Source: Streptomyces sp. SPB162 (GTDB lineage Bacteria; Actinomycetota; Actinomycetes; Streptomycetales; Streptomycetaceae). From it: a DNA stretch of 64,000 bases. Within the stretch, counting starts at the first letter, position 1, and every line of letters starts with the position of its first letter. Below, piece after piece: positions 50,313 to 59,162 of the stretch. The position numbers and the translations under genes are program-made. Where the stretch lies: positions 62,001 to 126,000 of the forward strand of contig NZ_JAQFII010000001.1 of assembly GCF_029504575.1 (NCBI RefSeq). Direction: 5' to 3'. The notes under the pieces were generated by a model, which was not told the DNA's origin, did no database searches, and saw only the letters and a program-made list of their open reading frames with translations.

Positions 50313-51265
50313 GCGGGGTTCTCTCCATTGCGGGTGATGGCTGCCAGGGCTTCGTCCCAGGTCGGTTGGGCGGTGGTGCCGCCGTGGCCCCGCGTCGACA
50401 GGGCGCCGCAGGCGGCCGCGAAGTCGAGGGCGGCGGCGGCCGGAAGGCCGGCCAGGACGGCGGCGACGTAGCCGGCGTCGAAGCTGTCGCCCGCGCCCAC
50501 GGTGTCCCGGGGGGTGACCGGGGTTCCGGCGGATCGCAGCAGGGTGCGGCCGTCGTGGGCGAGAGCGCCGTTGGCGCCGTCCTTCACCACCACCAGGGGT
50601 CCGCGCGAGGCGAGGCGTGCGGCGGCGGCGTCCAGGGTGGCCGCCTCGGGGCCGGCCAGGGCTCGGGCCTCCCGGGCGTTGGGCAGCAGGATGTCGGTGG
50701 CGGCCAGTACCGCGTCCAGGCCGGGGCGCGTCCAGTGCCCGGCGGGGTCGTCGTTGGTGTCCAGCGAGGTGGTGGCGCCGTGCTCGCGTGCGGTGCGCAG
50801 CAGATCGGGCAGGGCGTCGGCGAGTCGGGGCAGCAGGAAGTACGAGGCGGCGTGCACGTGCCGGCAGTCGGCGAGCAGCGCGGAGGGGATGTCGTCGCCG
50901 CCGGTGGCGGCCAGGGTGCCGGGGGCGGTGAGGATCGCCCGGTCGCCACCGCGGGTGATCACCGTCGTGAGCGGGGTGGGCAGCTCCGGGTCGAGGCGCA
51001 GGGCGTCGGTGTCGACGCCCCGGGAGGCCAGGGACGCCCGCACGAAGCGTCCGGCGTCGTCGTCCCCGATCCGTCCGGCGAAGGCGACCCTCAGCCCCAG
51101 CCGGGCCGCGCCGCACGCCATGATGGCGGCGGAGCCGCCCAGGGTGAGCAGGCCGGTGGTGACGAGTTGTTCGCGCTGACCGAAGGCCAGGGGGGCGTCG
51201 AGCGGGCCGAGGATCACGTCGGGGTTGGCGTCCCCGATGACGAGCAGGTCGAAGGTGTCGGGCAT
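50309..51265 (-). CDS. PfkB-family sugar kinase
   Basis: The protein has 318 residues. The start FDLLVIGDANPDVILG, GGSAAIMACGAARLGL (first PfkB signature region) and DTVGAGDSFDAGYVAAVL (second signature with catalytic Asp) are clear. PfkB kinases phosphorylate sugars such as ribose, tagatose-6-phosphate or N-acetylgalactosamine-derived sugars. It is located between the GH4 enzyme and the permease genes, so it probably phosphorylates the released monosaccharide. Its stop overlaps the GH4 start. Confidence 0.9.
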   Translation of the reverse strand: MPDTFDLLVIGDANPDVILGPLDAPLAFGQREQLVTTGLLTLGGSAAIMACGAARLGLRVAFAGRIGDDDAGRFVRASLASRGVDTDALRLDPELPTPLTTVITRGGDRAILTAPGTLAATGGDDIPSALLADCRHVHAASYFLLPRLADALPDLLRTAREHGATTSLDTNDDPAGHWTRPGLDAVLAATDILLPNAREARALAGPEAATLDAAAARLASRGPLVVVKDGANGALAHDGRTLLRSAGTPVTPRDTVGAGDSFDAGYVAAVLAGLPAAAALDFAAACGALSTRGHGGTTAQPTWDEALAAITRNGENPA

Positions 51266-51336
51266 GTGGCTTCCTGTGGTCGCGGAAAGGTGTGCGCGCG
51301 CCGGATCGGCGGGCGGCCGGTGGCCGGTGGCCGGGG

Positions 51337-52230
51337 TCAGCCCTTCAGGCCGCTGGAGGTGATGGAGGTGATGAAGGACCGCTGTGCGCAGAGGAACGCC
51401 AGCAGGACCGGGAGCACGGTGATGACGTTGCCCGCCATGACCGCCGCCCACTGCGTGTGGTGCTGGCCCTGGAAGGTCGTCAGTCCCAGCTGCAGGGTGT
51501 AGTGGGTGTCGTGGTTGATGGCGATCAGCGGCCAGGACAGGTCGTTCCAGGTGGACAGGAACGTCAGGACGGCCACCGTGCTCAGTGCGGGGCGGGACAG
51601 CGGCAGGACGATCAGGAACAGCACCTTCAGCCGGGAGCAGCCGTCGATCCACGCCGCTTCCTCCAGCTCCCGGGGCAAGGACAGGAAGAACTGCCGCAGC
51701 AGGAACACCGCGAAGGGGGTGACCAGGGACGGGACGACCAGGGCCCCCAAGGTGTCGATCAGGCCCAGGCGCTTCATCACGAGGAAGGTGGGGATCATGG
51801 TCAGTTGGAACGGGATCGCCATCGTCGCGAGCATCAGCGACAGCAGGGTGCGGGAACCGGCGAACCGCATGCGGGCGAACGCGTAGCCGCCGAGTGAGCC
51901 GAACAGCAGATTGGACAGGACCGCGACCGTCGAGACGATGAGCGAGTTGGCGAACCAGCGGGGGAACATGGCGTTGCCCAGCACGTAGCGGTAGCCGCCC
52001 AGGTCGATGTGGGAGGGCCACAGGGCCGGCGGGAACCGGTTGATCTCCGCGTTGCTCATCACGGAGCTGAGCAGCAGCCAGATCAGCGGGATCGCGAAGA
52101 GCGCGGCCAGCGGGGCGAGCAGCAGGTGCCAGGCGCTGAACGGCAGCCGCACCCGGGAGCGGCGTGCGGGGCGCGGCACCGCCTCGTGCGGGTGCCCGGT
52201 GGCGGCGGGGAGGGTGGAGGTCGCGGTCAT
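51337..52230 (-). CDS. Carbohydrate ABC transporter permease (MalG type)
   Basis: The protein has 297 residues, with six membrane segments. The EAA loop reads ELEEAAWIDGCSRLKVLFLIVLP-like (ELEEAAWIDGCSRLK, then FLIVLPLSRPALS), the contact to the ATPase. It belongs to the MalG/CUT1 group. It overlaps the other permease by four bases (ATGA). No ATP-binding protein is encoded in the operon; Streptomyces CUT1 transporters generally share the MsiK ATPase encoded elsewhere. Confidence 0.92.
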   Translation of the reverse strand: MTATSTLPAATGHPHEAVPRPARRSRVRLPFSAWHLLLAPLAALFAIPLIWLLLSSVMSNAEINRFPPALWPSHIDLGGYRYVLGNAMFPRWFANSLIVSTVAVLSNLLFGSLGGYAFARMRFAGSRTLLSLMLATMAIPFQLTMIPTFLVMKRLGLIDTLGALVVPSLVTPFAVFLLRQFFLSLPRELEEAAWIDGCSRLKVLFLIVLPLSRPALSTVAVLTFLSTWNDLSWPLIAINHDTHYTLQLGLTTFQGQHHTQWAAVMAGNVITVLPVLLAFLCAQRSFITSITSSGLKG

Positions 52231-53177
52231 CGGGAGGCTCCTTGCAGGCGGGCGGGCCCGCGGCGCCGGATCACGTGCCGTGCGGCGGTGGCCAGGAACA
52301 GTGCGAGGGCCAGAACGTAGGCGGCCGCCGCACCGTAGCCGGCGGTGAAGTTCTTGAAGGCCTGCTCCCAGATGAAGTAGACGATCACGGTGGTGGAGCC
52401 GAGCGGTCCGCCCTTGGTCGTCACGTACACCAGGTCGAAGACCTGCAGGGCGTTGATGGTCTGCCACAGCAGCAGGAAGACGTTGACCGGCGTGAGCGTG
52501 GGCAGGACGACGTGGCGCAGCAGGTGCCGGCGGCCGGCGCCGTCCAGCCGGGCCGCTTCGAGCAGGGACGGCGGGACGTCCTGCAGGGCGGCGAGGTAGA
52601 CCACCACGCAGAACCCGGTGCCGCTCCACAGCGAGATCGCGACGAGCACGAGCAGGGCCTGGCCGGGGTCGGTGAGGAACCCCTGGGAGGAGATGCCCAG
52701 CGCGTGCAGGGCGGAGTTGGCGGCGCCGAACTGCGGGTCGAGGATGAAGGAGAACAGCACGCCCTGGGCCGTGGCCGAGATGACGAACGGTACGAAGATC
52801 AGGGTGCGGTACAGGCCGACGAGCCGGATGCGCCGGTTCAGGACCAGCGCCAGCGTCAGGCCCAGACCGATGCTCAGCGGGACGTACAGCGCGGTGTACA
52901 CCACGGTGTTGCGTACCGCCTGGCTGAAGTGCGGGTCGTGCCGCAGTGCCCGGTAGTTGTCCAGACCGACCCAGCGGCTGGGGGTGACCAGGTCGTCCGC
53001 CTGGAAGGACAGCAGCAGCGACCAGGCGACGGGGACGATGCTCAGCCCGAGGATGACCAGGACCGAGGGCGAGATGAACGCCCAGGCGGTCGCGGACTCG
53101 CGCAGGCGTCCGCGGCGGCGCGGGCGCGGCGTGCGGACGGCGTCGGAGAGCGTGAGGGGGGCGGGTAGACGGGTCAT
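52227..53177 (-). CDS. Carbohydrate ABC transporter permease (MalF type)
   Basis: The protein has 316 residues, with six membrane segments. The EAA region reads PPSLLEAARLDGAGRRHLLR. It belongs to the CUT1 MalF/UgpA group and pairs with the permease at 51337. The gene lies 9 nt after the binding-protein gene and overlaps the second permease by four bases. Start ATG 53177. Confidence 0.92.
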   Translation of the reverse strand: MTRLPAPLTLSDAVRTPRPRRRGRLRESATAWAFISPSVLVILGLSIVPVAWSLLLSFQADDLVTPSRWVGLDNYRALRHDPHFSQAVRNTVVYTALYVPLSIGLGLTLALVLNRRIRLVGLYRTLIFVPFVISATAQGVLFSFILDPQFGAANSALHALGISSQGFLTDPGQALLVLVAISLWSGTGFCVVVYLAALQDVPPSLLEAARLDGAGRRHLLRHVVLPTLTPVNVFLLLWQTINALQVFDLVYVTTKGGPLGSTTVIVYFIWEQAFKNFTAGYGAAAAYVLALALFLATAARHVIRRRGPARLQGASR

Positions 53178-53186
53178 GCGGGCTCC

Positions 53187-54518
53187 TCAACGCGGGATGA
53201 GCAGGGCGGCGTTGGCCTGGTCCGCGCAGCGGCGCAGGGCGGCTTCGGGACTGCTCCTGCCGAGCAGCACGGCCACGACGGCTTCTCCCAGTGCCTCGGA
53301 TATCTGCGGATAGGCGGGGTGCGCGGGCCGGACCCGCGCGGACTCCAGGGCGTGGGTGAACACCGGCAGGCCGTTGGTCCTGGCGGCCTGCGCCCGCCAC
53401 TCGGGCAGGCTCTGGGTGCTCCGGCTCAGCGGCAGGCTGCCGGCCTGGACGTCCCAGCTCACGTCCTGGCGCGGCTGCATGAGCCAGCTCACGAAGGTGC
53501 GGGCGGCCCGCACCCGGGCTGTGCCGTTGTCGAACACCGTCCAGGTGTCGGGCCCGGAGATGGTCATCGGGCGGCGGCTGTAGCTGGGCAGCGGCACGAC
53601 GTGGTGGTCGATGTCCGCCTGGGCGATGTCGGGCAGTTGCCACGGGCCGGTGGCGACCATGGCCATCCGACCGGAGGCGAAGACCTGGTACATCTGCTCA
53701 CTGCCGGGTTTGGGGTCGATGTACACGCTCCGGTCGCGGGCGAGTGCCCGTACGGTCTCCAGGGCGCGGACCCCGGCGTCGGCGAACCCGATGCCGTGCC
53801 CGTCCGCGGCGATGACCTCACCGCCCAGGTCCCACACCATCGGCCACAGGCGCCACACGGTGTCCTCGTCGCCCACGCCGGGCCACCCGGTGCCGAACAC
53901 GCCGCGCCCCGGGTCGGTCAGTCGCTTGGCGGTCTCCTGGAACTCCTGCCAGGTCCACCCCGGTTCGGGCAGCGGCACGCCCGCGTCGTGGAAGAGCTTC
54001 TTGTTGCACACCACGGCGAGCGCGTCCAGCAGTGCGGGAGCCGCCCGCACGCGCCCGTTGACCGTGACCGCCTCGCGGGCCGGCGCCCAGTAGTCGGTCC
54101 AGGGGACGGGGCCGGAGCGGACGGTGTCGGTCAGGTCCACCACCTGGGGGCTGCGGGCGATACCGGCGAGGTCGGAGCCGAAGACGTAGGCCACGTCCGG
54201 GTACGACCCGGAAGCGAGCGCCGCGGTCACCTTCTGCAGCATCACGTCGGCCAGGACCCCGCCGCCGAAATCGACGCGGATGCCCGGATGGGTGCGGTGA
54301 AACTCCTTCACCAGCGCCTCGATCGCCGCCCGGCCGGTATCCGTCTGGCCGTGCCACAGTTCGATCGTGACGCGCCCGTCGGGTCCGACGCCGTCGTCGG
54401 ACCCGACGCCGCATCCGGGCAGCAGCGCAGCGGCCGCGGCGCCGAACGCCGCACCGCTGCCGCGCCGCAGGACGTTGCGACGCGACGGCCGGGCGGGACG
54501 GTGAGGGCCGAGCGCCAT
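53187..54518 (-). CDS. Extracellular sugar-binding lipoprotein of an ABC transporter
   Basis: The protein has 443 residues. A twin-arginine-type start (SRRNVLRRGSG) and lipobox LLPGC indicate a Tat-exported lipoprotein. The body matches SBP family 1: RVTIELWHGQTDTGRAAIEA, YPDVAYVFGSDLAG, NKKLFHDAGVPLPEPGWTWQ and FASGRMAMVATGPWQLP. It captures an oligosaccharide for the two permeases encoded next. It is second in the operon behind the GH114 gene. The ligand is unknown; by context galactosaminide oligomers. Confidence 0.92.
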   Translation of the reverse strand: MALGPHRPARPSRRNVLRRGSGAAFGAAAAALLPGCGVGSDDGVGPDGRVTIELWHGQTDTGRAAIEALVKEFHRTHPGIRVDFGGGVLADVMLQKVTAALASGSYPDVAYVFGSDLAGIARSPQVVDLTDTVRSGPVPWTDYWAPAREAVTVNGRVRAAPALLDALAVVCNKKLFHDAGVPLPEPGWTWQEFQETAKRLTDPGRGVFGTGWPGVGDEDTVWRLWPMVWDLGGEVIAADGHGIGFADAGVRALETVRALARDRSVYIDPKPGSEQMYQVFASGRMAMVATGPWQLPDIAQADIDHHVVPLPSYSRRPMTISGPDTWTVFDNGTARVRAARTFVSWLMQPRQDVSWDVQAGSLPLSRSTQSLPEWRAQAARTNGLPVFTHALESARVRPAHPAYPQISEALGEAVVAVLLGRSSPEAALRRCADQANAALLIPR

Positions 54519-54573
54519 CGATACCTCCAGAAGCCGGAAGAGCGAGCGGGTGGGGCGACGGGTCGCGCGACGG

Positions 54574-55398
54574 TCAGCAGGTCTGGCGGACGTATCCGCT
54601 GCTGCCGGCGGGCGAGACGTCCACGTCGCGGCGCACGATGCTCAACTGGCCGCCCCATCCGGCGCAGGCCTTGCTCAGGCCCTTCTTCGTGTACTCGATG
54701 ACGATCACGTTGCTGCCGAACGCGGCGGTGTAGTCCCCGCATTCGGAGTAGGCGCCGCACTCCTCGGCGACGGCGAAGTCCAGTCCGATCTGGGCGCGCG
54801 AGCCTGCCAGTTCCGCGGTGTTCTTCTGCGCGATGGCCAGCCCCCGGGCGTGGGAGCGCGCGGCCAGCAACGTCATGTAGGACTTGGCGGCGCCGACGCT
54901 GAGCAGTCCCTTGGAGCGGGTGTAGCTGTCGTAGTTGTCGGGCTCGACGCCCTGGAAACCCTTGTTCGCGCACCCGTCGATCCAGCCGCCGACCTTCGTG
55001 GCGACGCGCTGCCGCTTGTCGGCGGTCCTCAGGTCGAGCAGTGCCTCGCCCCACCCGTCGTCGTAGACGACTTTGCCGCTGCCGTCGCGCAGCAGCAGGT
55101 CGGAATCCCACTGACCTTCCGCGCCCGGCTGGACCTGGAAGGCGTTGACGTAGCAGATGTTGTACAGCCCGGCCGCGGGGGACGCCTCATGGTCGCGGGT
55201 GACGACCCGCACTCCGGCCGGCGGGGTGTAGGCCGCGCCGATCTGGTAGTCGAATCCCGCGTGGGCCGGCGGCGGGGACACCGAGGCGGGCGCACCGGCG
55301 GCTTCGGGAGCCGTCAACAGTGGAGTGATCATCGCGGCGGCCGCGGCCGTGAGCGCGGCGAGATACCAGCGGGAAGGGAGGCGGGTGATGCGCATCAT
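54574..55398 (-). CDS. Secreted GH114-family endo-alpha-1,4-polygalactosaminidase-like enzyme
   Basis: The protein has 274 residues. A signal peptide (WYLAALTAAAAAMITPLLTA) is followed by the GH114 domain: FDYQIGAAYTPPAGVRVVTR, YNICYVNAFQVQP, VGGWIDGCANKGFQGVEPDN with the catalytic-type Asp/Glu, and GLAIAQKNTAELAG. Six Cys suggest disulfides. GH114 cleaves alpha-1,4-linked galactosamine polymers such as fungal galactosaminogalactan. It is first in the operon; GGAG precedes ATG 55398 (ATG 55395 also possible). The enzyme would supply oligomers to the ABC transporter. Confidence 0.88.
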   Translation of the reverse strand: MMRITRLPSRWYLAALTAAAAAMITPLLTAPEAAGAPASVSPPPAHAGFDYQIGAAYTPPAGVRVVTRDHEASPAAGLYNICYVNAFQVQPGAEGQWDSDLLLRDGSGKVVYDDGWGEALLDLRTADKRQRVATKVGGWIDGCANKGFQGVEPDNYDSYTRSKGLLSVGAAKSYMTLLAARSHARGLAIAQKNTAELAGSRAQIGLDFAVAEECGAYSECGDYTAAFGSNVIVIEYTKKGLSKACAGWGGQLSIVRRDVDVSPAGSSGYVRQTC

Positions 55399-55542
55399 CG
55401 GGCTCCAGATGATGGGAGGGTACGTCCCCGCCTCGGACGCTGACAGCGATCCTGGCGACTTTGTCCGGGCTCTCGGCTCGTGGGCCGTCTACCGGCTAGG
55501 CGTACCTCTGGCGCCGAATACTCCGTTCCGGCGTTGCCCGGA

Positions 55543-55571
55543 AGTAAATCGAGCAGAATTGGTCATGTCAA
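55543..55571 (-). promoter_or_regulatory. Promoter of the GH114-ABC-GH4 operon
   Basis: Read on the minus strand, TTGACA (55566-55571) and TTTACT (55543-55548) are 17 nt apart, near the HrdB consensus, about 145 bp upstream of the GH114 start. The leader is long enough for regulation. No clear operator is identified. Confidence 0.6.
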
Positions 55572-55682
55572 GAGCTCAAACATGCGCGGAAGCCGTGGAT
55601 GCGAAGCGTTACCGCTCATGCACACAGCGGAACATGAGCCCCGGCAGTTCAATGGTGCCGGGGGACGGGTAGTCAGCCGCGC

Positions 55683-56468
55683 ATGAGACGTTTCGAGGGA
55701 TACGGCGTACTGATCACCGGAGCGGGTCGCGGCATCGGCGCGGCCACCGCCCGGCGCATGGCCGGCGAAGGCGCACAGGTCCTGGTCACCGACCTGGACG
55801 GGGACCTCGCCGAGACGGTGGCGGCCGACATCCGGAAGTCCTCGGGCACGGCCGAGGCACTGCCCTGCAACGTGGCCGACCGCACCGCGATCGAGGCCGC
55901 CGTCGCCTACGCGGTCGAGCGGTTCGGCACCCTGGACGTGCTGGTCAACAATGCCTACGCCTGCCATCCGGACGTCCCGCTCTTCGAGGACGAGGCGGAC
56001 GAGGGGTGGGCCCGCGACCTCGACATCACCTTGAGCGGCGCCTTTCGCTGCGCCCGCGCGGCCCTCCCCCACCTCGCGGCCGCCCCGGACCGGCGGGGCG
56101 CGATCGTCAGCATCGGCTCGGTCAACGGCGAGCAGGACTTCGGCAACCACGCCTACAGCGCGGCCAAGGCGGGCCTGGGCAGCCTCACCCGGACCCTCGC
56201 CGGCCACGCGGCCTCCCGCGGGGTCCGGGTGAACCTGGTCGTCCCCGGCACGGTCCACACCGAAGCGTGGGCGGGACGCGAGGACGACCTGCGGGTCATC
56301 GCCGCGCACTACCCGCTCGGCAGGGTCGGCCTGCCCGACGATATCGCGGCGGCGGTGGCGTTCCTGGCCTCCTCGGACGCCGCCTGGATCACCGGCGTGA
56401 GCCTCCCCGTCGACGGCGGCATCCTCATCGGCCAGATGGGCCCGCGCCGCGCCGTGGGCAGGGAGTGA
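55683..56468 (+). CDS. Short-chain dehydrogenase/reductase
   Basis: The protein has 261 residues. VLITGAGRGIGAATARRMA binds NAD(P); DVLVNNAYA is the NNAG-like motif; catalytic Ser and Y-x3-K appear in IVSIGSVNGEQDFGNHAYSA, followed by AAKAGL. C-terminal GVSLPVDGGILIG is typical. It matches the classical FabG/glucose-dehydrogenase-like group. It is divergent from the GH114 operon but no functional link is evident. ATG 55683 has no good ribosome-binding site. Confidence 0.88.
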   Translation: MRRFEGYGVLITGAGRGIGAATARRMAGEGAQVLVTDLDGDLAETVAADIRKSSGTAEALPCNVADRTAIEAAVAYAVERFGTLDVLVNNAYACHPDVPLFEDEADEGWARDLDITLSGAFRCARAALPHLAAAPDRRGAIVSIGSVNGEQDFGNHAYSAAKAGLGSLTRTLAGHAASRGVRVNLVVPGTVHTEAWAGREDDLRVIAAHYPLGRVGLPDDIAAAVAFLASSDAAWITGVSLPVDGGILIGQMGPRRAVGRE

Positions 56469-56504
56469 ACGGCCCGGACGCCGGCCGTCCCTCCCGACCG
56501 CCCG

Positions 56505-57020
56505 CTACGAGCGGCGGGCCCATTTGCCGCCGTTCTCGGCGACCCAGCGACCCAGGGCGACCAGCGTGCTCTCCACGCCGTCCGCCATGTGCGCGCGCAG
56601 CGCCTCCAGTTCCGCGCGCGTGCCGCCCAGTACCGGGTCCAGGCCCAGCAGTTGCCAGGACTGCTCCGCCACGGTGCCGGTGCCGAGCGGGCTGAAGGTC
56701 CAGCGCCACCGGACGAGGCCGTCCACGACGAACGCGAACGCGTCGCCGGGGTCGGCCTGGAGTACCTGCGAACGGCTGGTCCATTCCCGATCGCCGCGCC
56801 GGCTGCGCCCGCTGAACCAGGCGCCGACCCGGGGACCCGCGCCGTCGTCGTAGCGCACCTCGCTCACGTCCGGACTCCAGATGCTGATCATCGTCACATC
56901 GCTCACCAGGCCGTAGACCTCCGGCGGGGTGGCCGCCAGCCACGTCTTCCTGGTGAAGCGGAAGTCCGCGGGGTCGAGGTGTTCGGGGGCGGTGTCCTGG
57001 TGCGGAACGGTGATGCTCAC
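56505..57020 (-). CDS. SRPBCC (START-like) family protein
   Basis: The protein has 171 residues. The SRPBCC fold appears as FTRKTWLAATPPEVYGLVSD, VTMISIWSPDVSEVRYDDG, VLQADPGDAFAFVVDGLV and a C-terminal helix TRAELEALRAHMADGVESTL. Members bind small hydrophobic ligands or act as polyketide cyclases; here unknown. GTG 57020 is 5-7 nt behind AGGGAGA. The frame is open further upstream into a secreted-protein remnant (to 57290), so a longer chimeric product is possible. Confidence 0.75.
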   Translation of the reverse strand: MSITVPHQDTAPEHLDPADFRFTRKTWLAATPPEVYGLVSDVTMISIWSPDVSEVRYDDGAGPRVGAWFSGRSRRGDREWTSRSQVLQADPGDAFAFVVDGLVRWRWTFSPLGTGTVAEQSWQLLGLDPVLGGTRAELEALRAHMADGVESTLVALGRWVAENGGKWARRS

Positions 57021-57046
57021 GGGGTCTCCCTGAGGTGTGGGTCGGG

Positions 57047-57080
57047 CGGGTGCCGGGCCCCGGCGGGTGCCGGGCCCCGG
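57047..57080. repeat. 17-bp tandem duplication
   Basis: cgggtgccgggccccgg occurs twice in direct succession (57047-57063 and 57064-57080). It sits at the junction between the SMP-30-like remnant and the SRPBCC gene; 17 nt changes the frame. Confidence 0.85.
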
Positions 57081-57290
57081 AGGTGTTGGTCCGTCGGAGA
57101 CGTCGATGCCGCCGTTCGGTTCCCAGGCGATGTTCTCCGGCATCCGGCCGCCGGCCAGGTCGAAGTGCCGAGTGATGTGCGCGTGGGACATCGGTGCCGT
57201 GGCAGCCGTTGCCGAGCCGGGCCAACCGACGGTGAGGGAGGCCGCCGCGAGGGTGGCCGGCAGTACGTTCCTTGCGAACTTCTGTGACAC
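57081..57290 (-). pseudogene. Secreted SMP-30/gluconolactonase-like protein, N-terminal remnant
   Basis: ATG 57290 opens a signal peptide (LPATLAAASLTVGWPGSATA) followed by ITRHFDLAGGRMPENIAWEP, then NGGIDVS, which resembles the first strand of secreted beta-propeller SMP-30-like proteins. After about 65 codons similarity ends in a Pro/Gly-rich stretch with a 17-bp duplication, and the frame continues into the SRPBCC gene. The rest of the propeller (about 250 residues) is lost. Confidence 0.6.
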
Positions 57291-57486
57291 GTTTCCTCCC
57301 AGCGTCGTGGACGGTGTCGTGGTGCGGTCCTGATGTCGGCGTACCCGGCTCGGAGGACTCCGGTCCGGCTGCCTGAGACCCCACTGTGGGCGCGGTCGGC
57401 CAGGGGCAACCAGCCCCGGCTCCGCCTATCCCTGGCAGGGGCAGGCCGCGCGGGCCGTCCCCGCCGCATACTCGTGGCCATGGGCG

Positions 57487-57771
57487 ATGTGCCGGCCCGC
57501 GCTCACCTTCGACGACATCGCGGCCATCGCCACCGAAAGCACCGGCCGCGCCGTCACGAGGACCACCACCACCGATGACCGGTTCCGCGAGCAACTGGTG
57601 GGCCACGGTGTCCCCGCCGAGGCCGCGAACCAACTGCTGGGCGTCTTCGCCGCGAGCCGCGCCGGCGAGTTCGCCGCGGTCGACCCCGCACTGGCCACGC
57701 TGCTCGGCCGCGAGCCCACTCCCCTGAGCACCGTCCTCCGTGAGCAACCGGCCACCCAAGACGGCCGCTGA
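57487..57771 (+). pseudogene. NmrA-like NAD(P)-binding protein, C-terminal remnant
   Basis: The 94 codons read ALTFDDIAAIATESTGRAVT, then FREQLVGHGVPAEAANQLLG and LATLLGREPTPLSTVL, the last third of NmrA/SDR-like proteins (about 280 residues normally). The Rossmann part is absent and the upstream frame closes soon. ATG 57487 is only a chance start at the break. Confidence 0.7.
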
Positions 57772-57828
57772 CCGGCCCGGCGGACGACCGATGGCCCGGC
57801 GATCGCGCGTCATGCGAAAGTGATGGCC

Positions 57829-58290
57829 ATGACCGACCCGGACCAGCCCCTGCGATCGACACGGGACACGGGGCCGCTCCTCCCCCGGCTCCCGGCGCAC
57901 TTCTGGGCTGTTCCCCATGTGGGTTCCCGCTTTCCCGGGTCGGCAGCCGTGAGCCGCCTGCCGGGCCTCGCGGCGGGCGCCAACTGCCAACTCTTCGCGT
58001 ACGAGGTGCTCCGCCATTTCGGCCTGGCACCGCCGCCGTTGCGCTCCAGCGACCTGTGGGACGACACGGCAGCCACCGTGCGCGTGCCGGTCGCCCAGCC
58101 GCTCGACCTGCTCCTCTTCAACGGAACCCATGATCCGTACGGCGCCCACGTCGGCGTCTGCGTCGAGGATGACGCGGTCCTGCATCTGTGCGCGGAGGTC
58201 GGACACCCGGCCGTCTGGGCTCTGGCCGACTTCGCGGCACGGGAGCGGTACCGCGTGCTGATCGGAGCGAAATCGGTGTCTGCGGCGTAG
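57829..58290 (+). CDS. NlpC/P60-like cysteine hydrolase
   Basis: The protein has 153 residues. The catalytic Cys appears in GANCQLFAYEVLRHFGL (near residue 55) and the His in DPYGAHVGVCVEDDAVLHLC (near 110), the order of NlpC/P60 and CHAP folds. No signal peptide, so it is cytosolic or exported otherwise. Possible starts are ATG 57829, ATG 57823 and GTG 57820; none has a strong site. The substrate is unknown. Confidence 0.65.
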   Translation: MTDPDQPLRSTRDTGPLLPRLPAHFWAVPHVGSRFPGSAAVSRLPGLAAGANCQLFAYEVLRHFGLAPPPLRSSDLWDDTAATVRVPVAQPLDLLLFNGTHDPYGAHVGVCVEDDAVLHLCAEVGHPAVWALADFAARERYRVLIGAKSVSAA

Positions 58291-58497
58291 CCGGTCATGG
58301 GCCCGTGGACTTCGGACCGTACCGGGGCGAACCGGCGGCGTACCCGCCCCGACAGCTGTGCCGGGTCGTGTGCGGGCCGGTCGCTCCGGCGATCGTGGTC
58401 GAGTCGGCAACGCGCCGTCACCAAGCTGTGAAGGTTCTGCGGGACGGTGGTTCTCAGCCGAGCGCGCCTTCGCGCTCCTCATCGGGGGGAACACCAC

Positions 58498-59160
58498 ATG
58501 AGCACCGTTCGCAGAGCCGCCGTCGTCCTCACCGCCGTGTCCGCGCTGGCCCTGACCGCCTGCGGACCCTCCGACGACCACGCGGGCGGGACCGACGGGC
58601 CTACCGCGAGCCCGACGAAGTCCACCGGCCCGGGCAAGTCCGCTACGCCGTCCAAGCCGGCGAAGCCGGCCGCGTCCCCCGGCAAGGGCTCGTCCGGCGG
58701 CAAGGGCTCGTCCGGCGGCAGCGGCGGCTCGTCGCCCGACCCGGACTACGACGTGTTCCCGTGCAGCACGTACGACCTGAAGTTCACCGCCTCCCTGGCG
58801 GAGCCCACGACCAGCAGCTACCTCTTGAAGATCACCAACAAGGGCAGCAAGGCGTGCACGGCACTGGGCCACCCGAGCGTGACCTTCGGCGATCTGGACG
58901 GTCAGGCCACGAAGCGGGGCTCGGCCCCGAGCATCGAACACGCGCTCAGGCTCGAGCCGGGCAAGTCGGCCTACGCCGGGCTCATGGGCGGCGTCAAGGA
59001 CGGCGGGGGAAAGACCGTCAACATGATCGCGATGACCATGGACACCGAGTCCGATCTGGCACAGACGCCACTCAAGGCCGCGACTCCCGGCCTGTACGTC
59101 TCGGACAAGAACTCCGTGACCGCGTGGATGAACAACTCCGAGGACGCCCTCAGCCTGTGA
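58498..59160 (+). CDS. DUF4232-type secreted lipoprotein
   Basis: The protein has 220 residues. A lipobox (LALTACG) follows a short signal peptide. Residues 25-85 are a low-complexity linker (Ser, Gly, Lys, Pro). Residues 85-220 match DUF4232: FPCSTYDLKFTASLAEPTTS, SYLLKITNKGSKACTALGHP and EPGKSAYAGLMGGVKDGGG. The family is a common immunoglobulin-like surface domain in Streptomyces; role unknown. GGGGGGA precedes ATG 58498. A strong terminator follows. Confidence 0.85.
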   Translation: MSTVRRAAVVLTAVSALALTACGPSDDHAGGTDGPTASPTKSTGPGKSATPSKPAKPAASPGKGSSGGKGSSGGSGGSSPDPDYDVFPCSTYDLKFTASLAEPTTSSYLLKITNKGSKACTALGHPSVTFGDLDGQATKRGSAPSIEHALRLEPGKSAYAGLMGGVKDGGGKTVNMIAMTMDTESDLAQTPLKAATPGLYVSDKNSVTAWMNNSEDALSL

Positions 59161-59162
59161 GA

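Noticed and set aside
55558..55572. Possible DasR (dre) site ATTGGTCATGTCAAG near the GH114 promoter
   Set aside because: Tempting because the operon may concern amino sugars, but too few bases agree with the dre palindrome.
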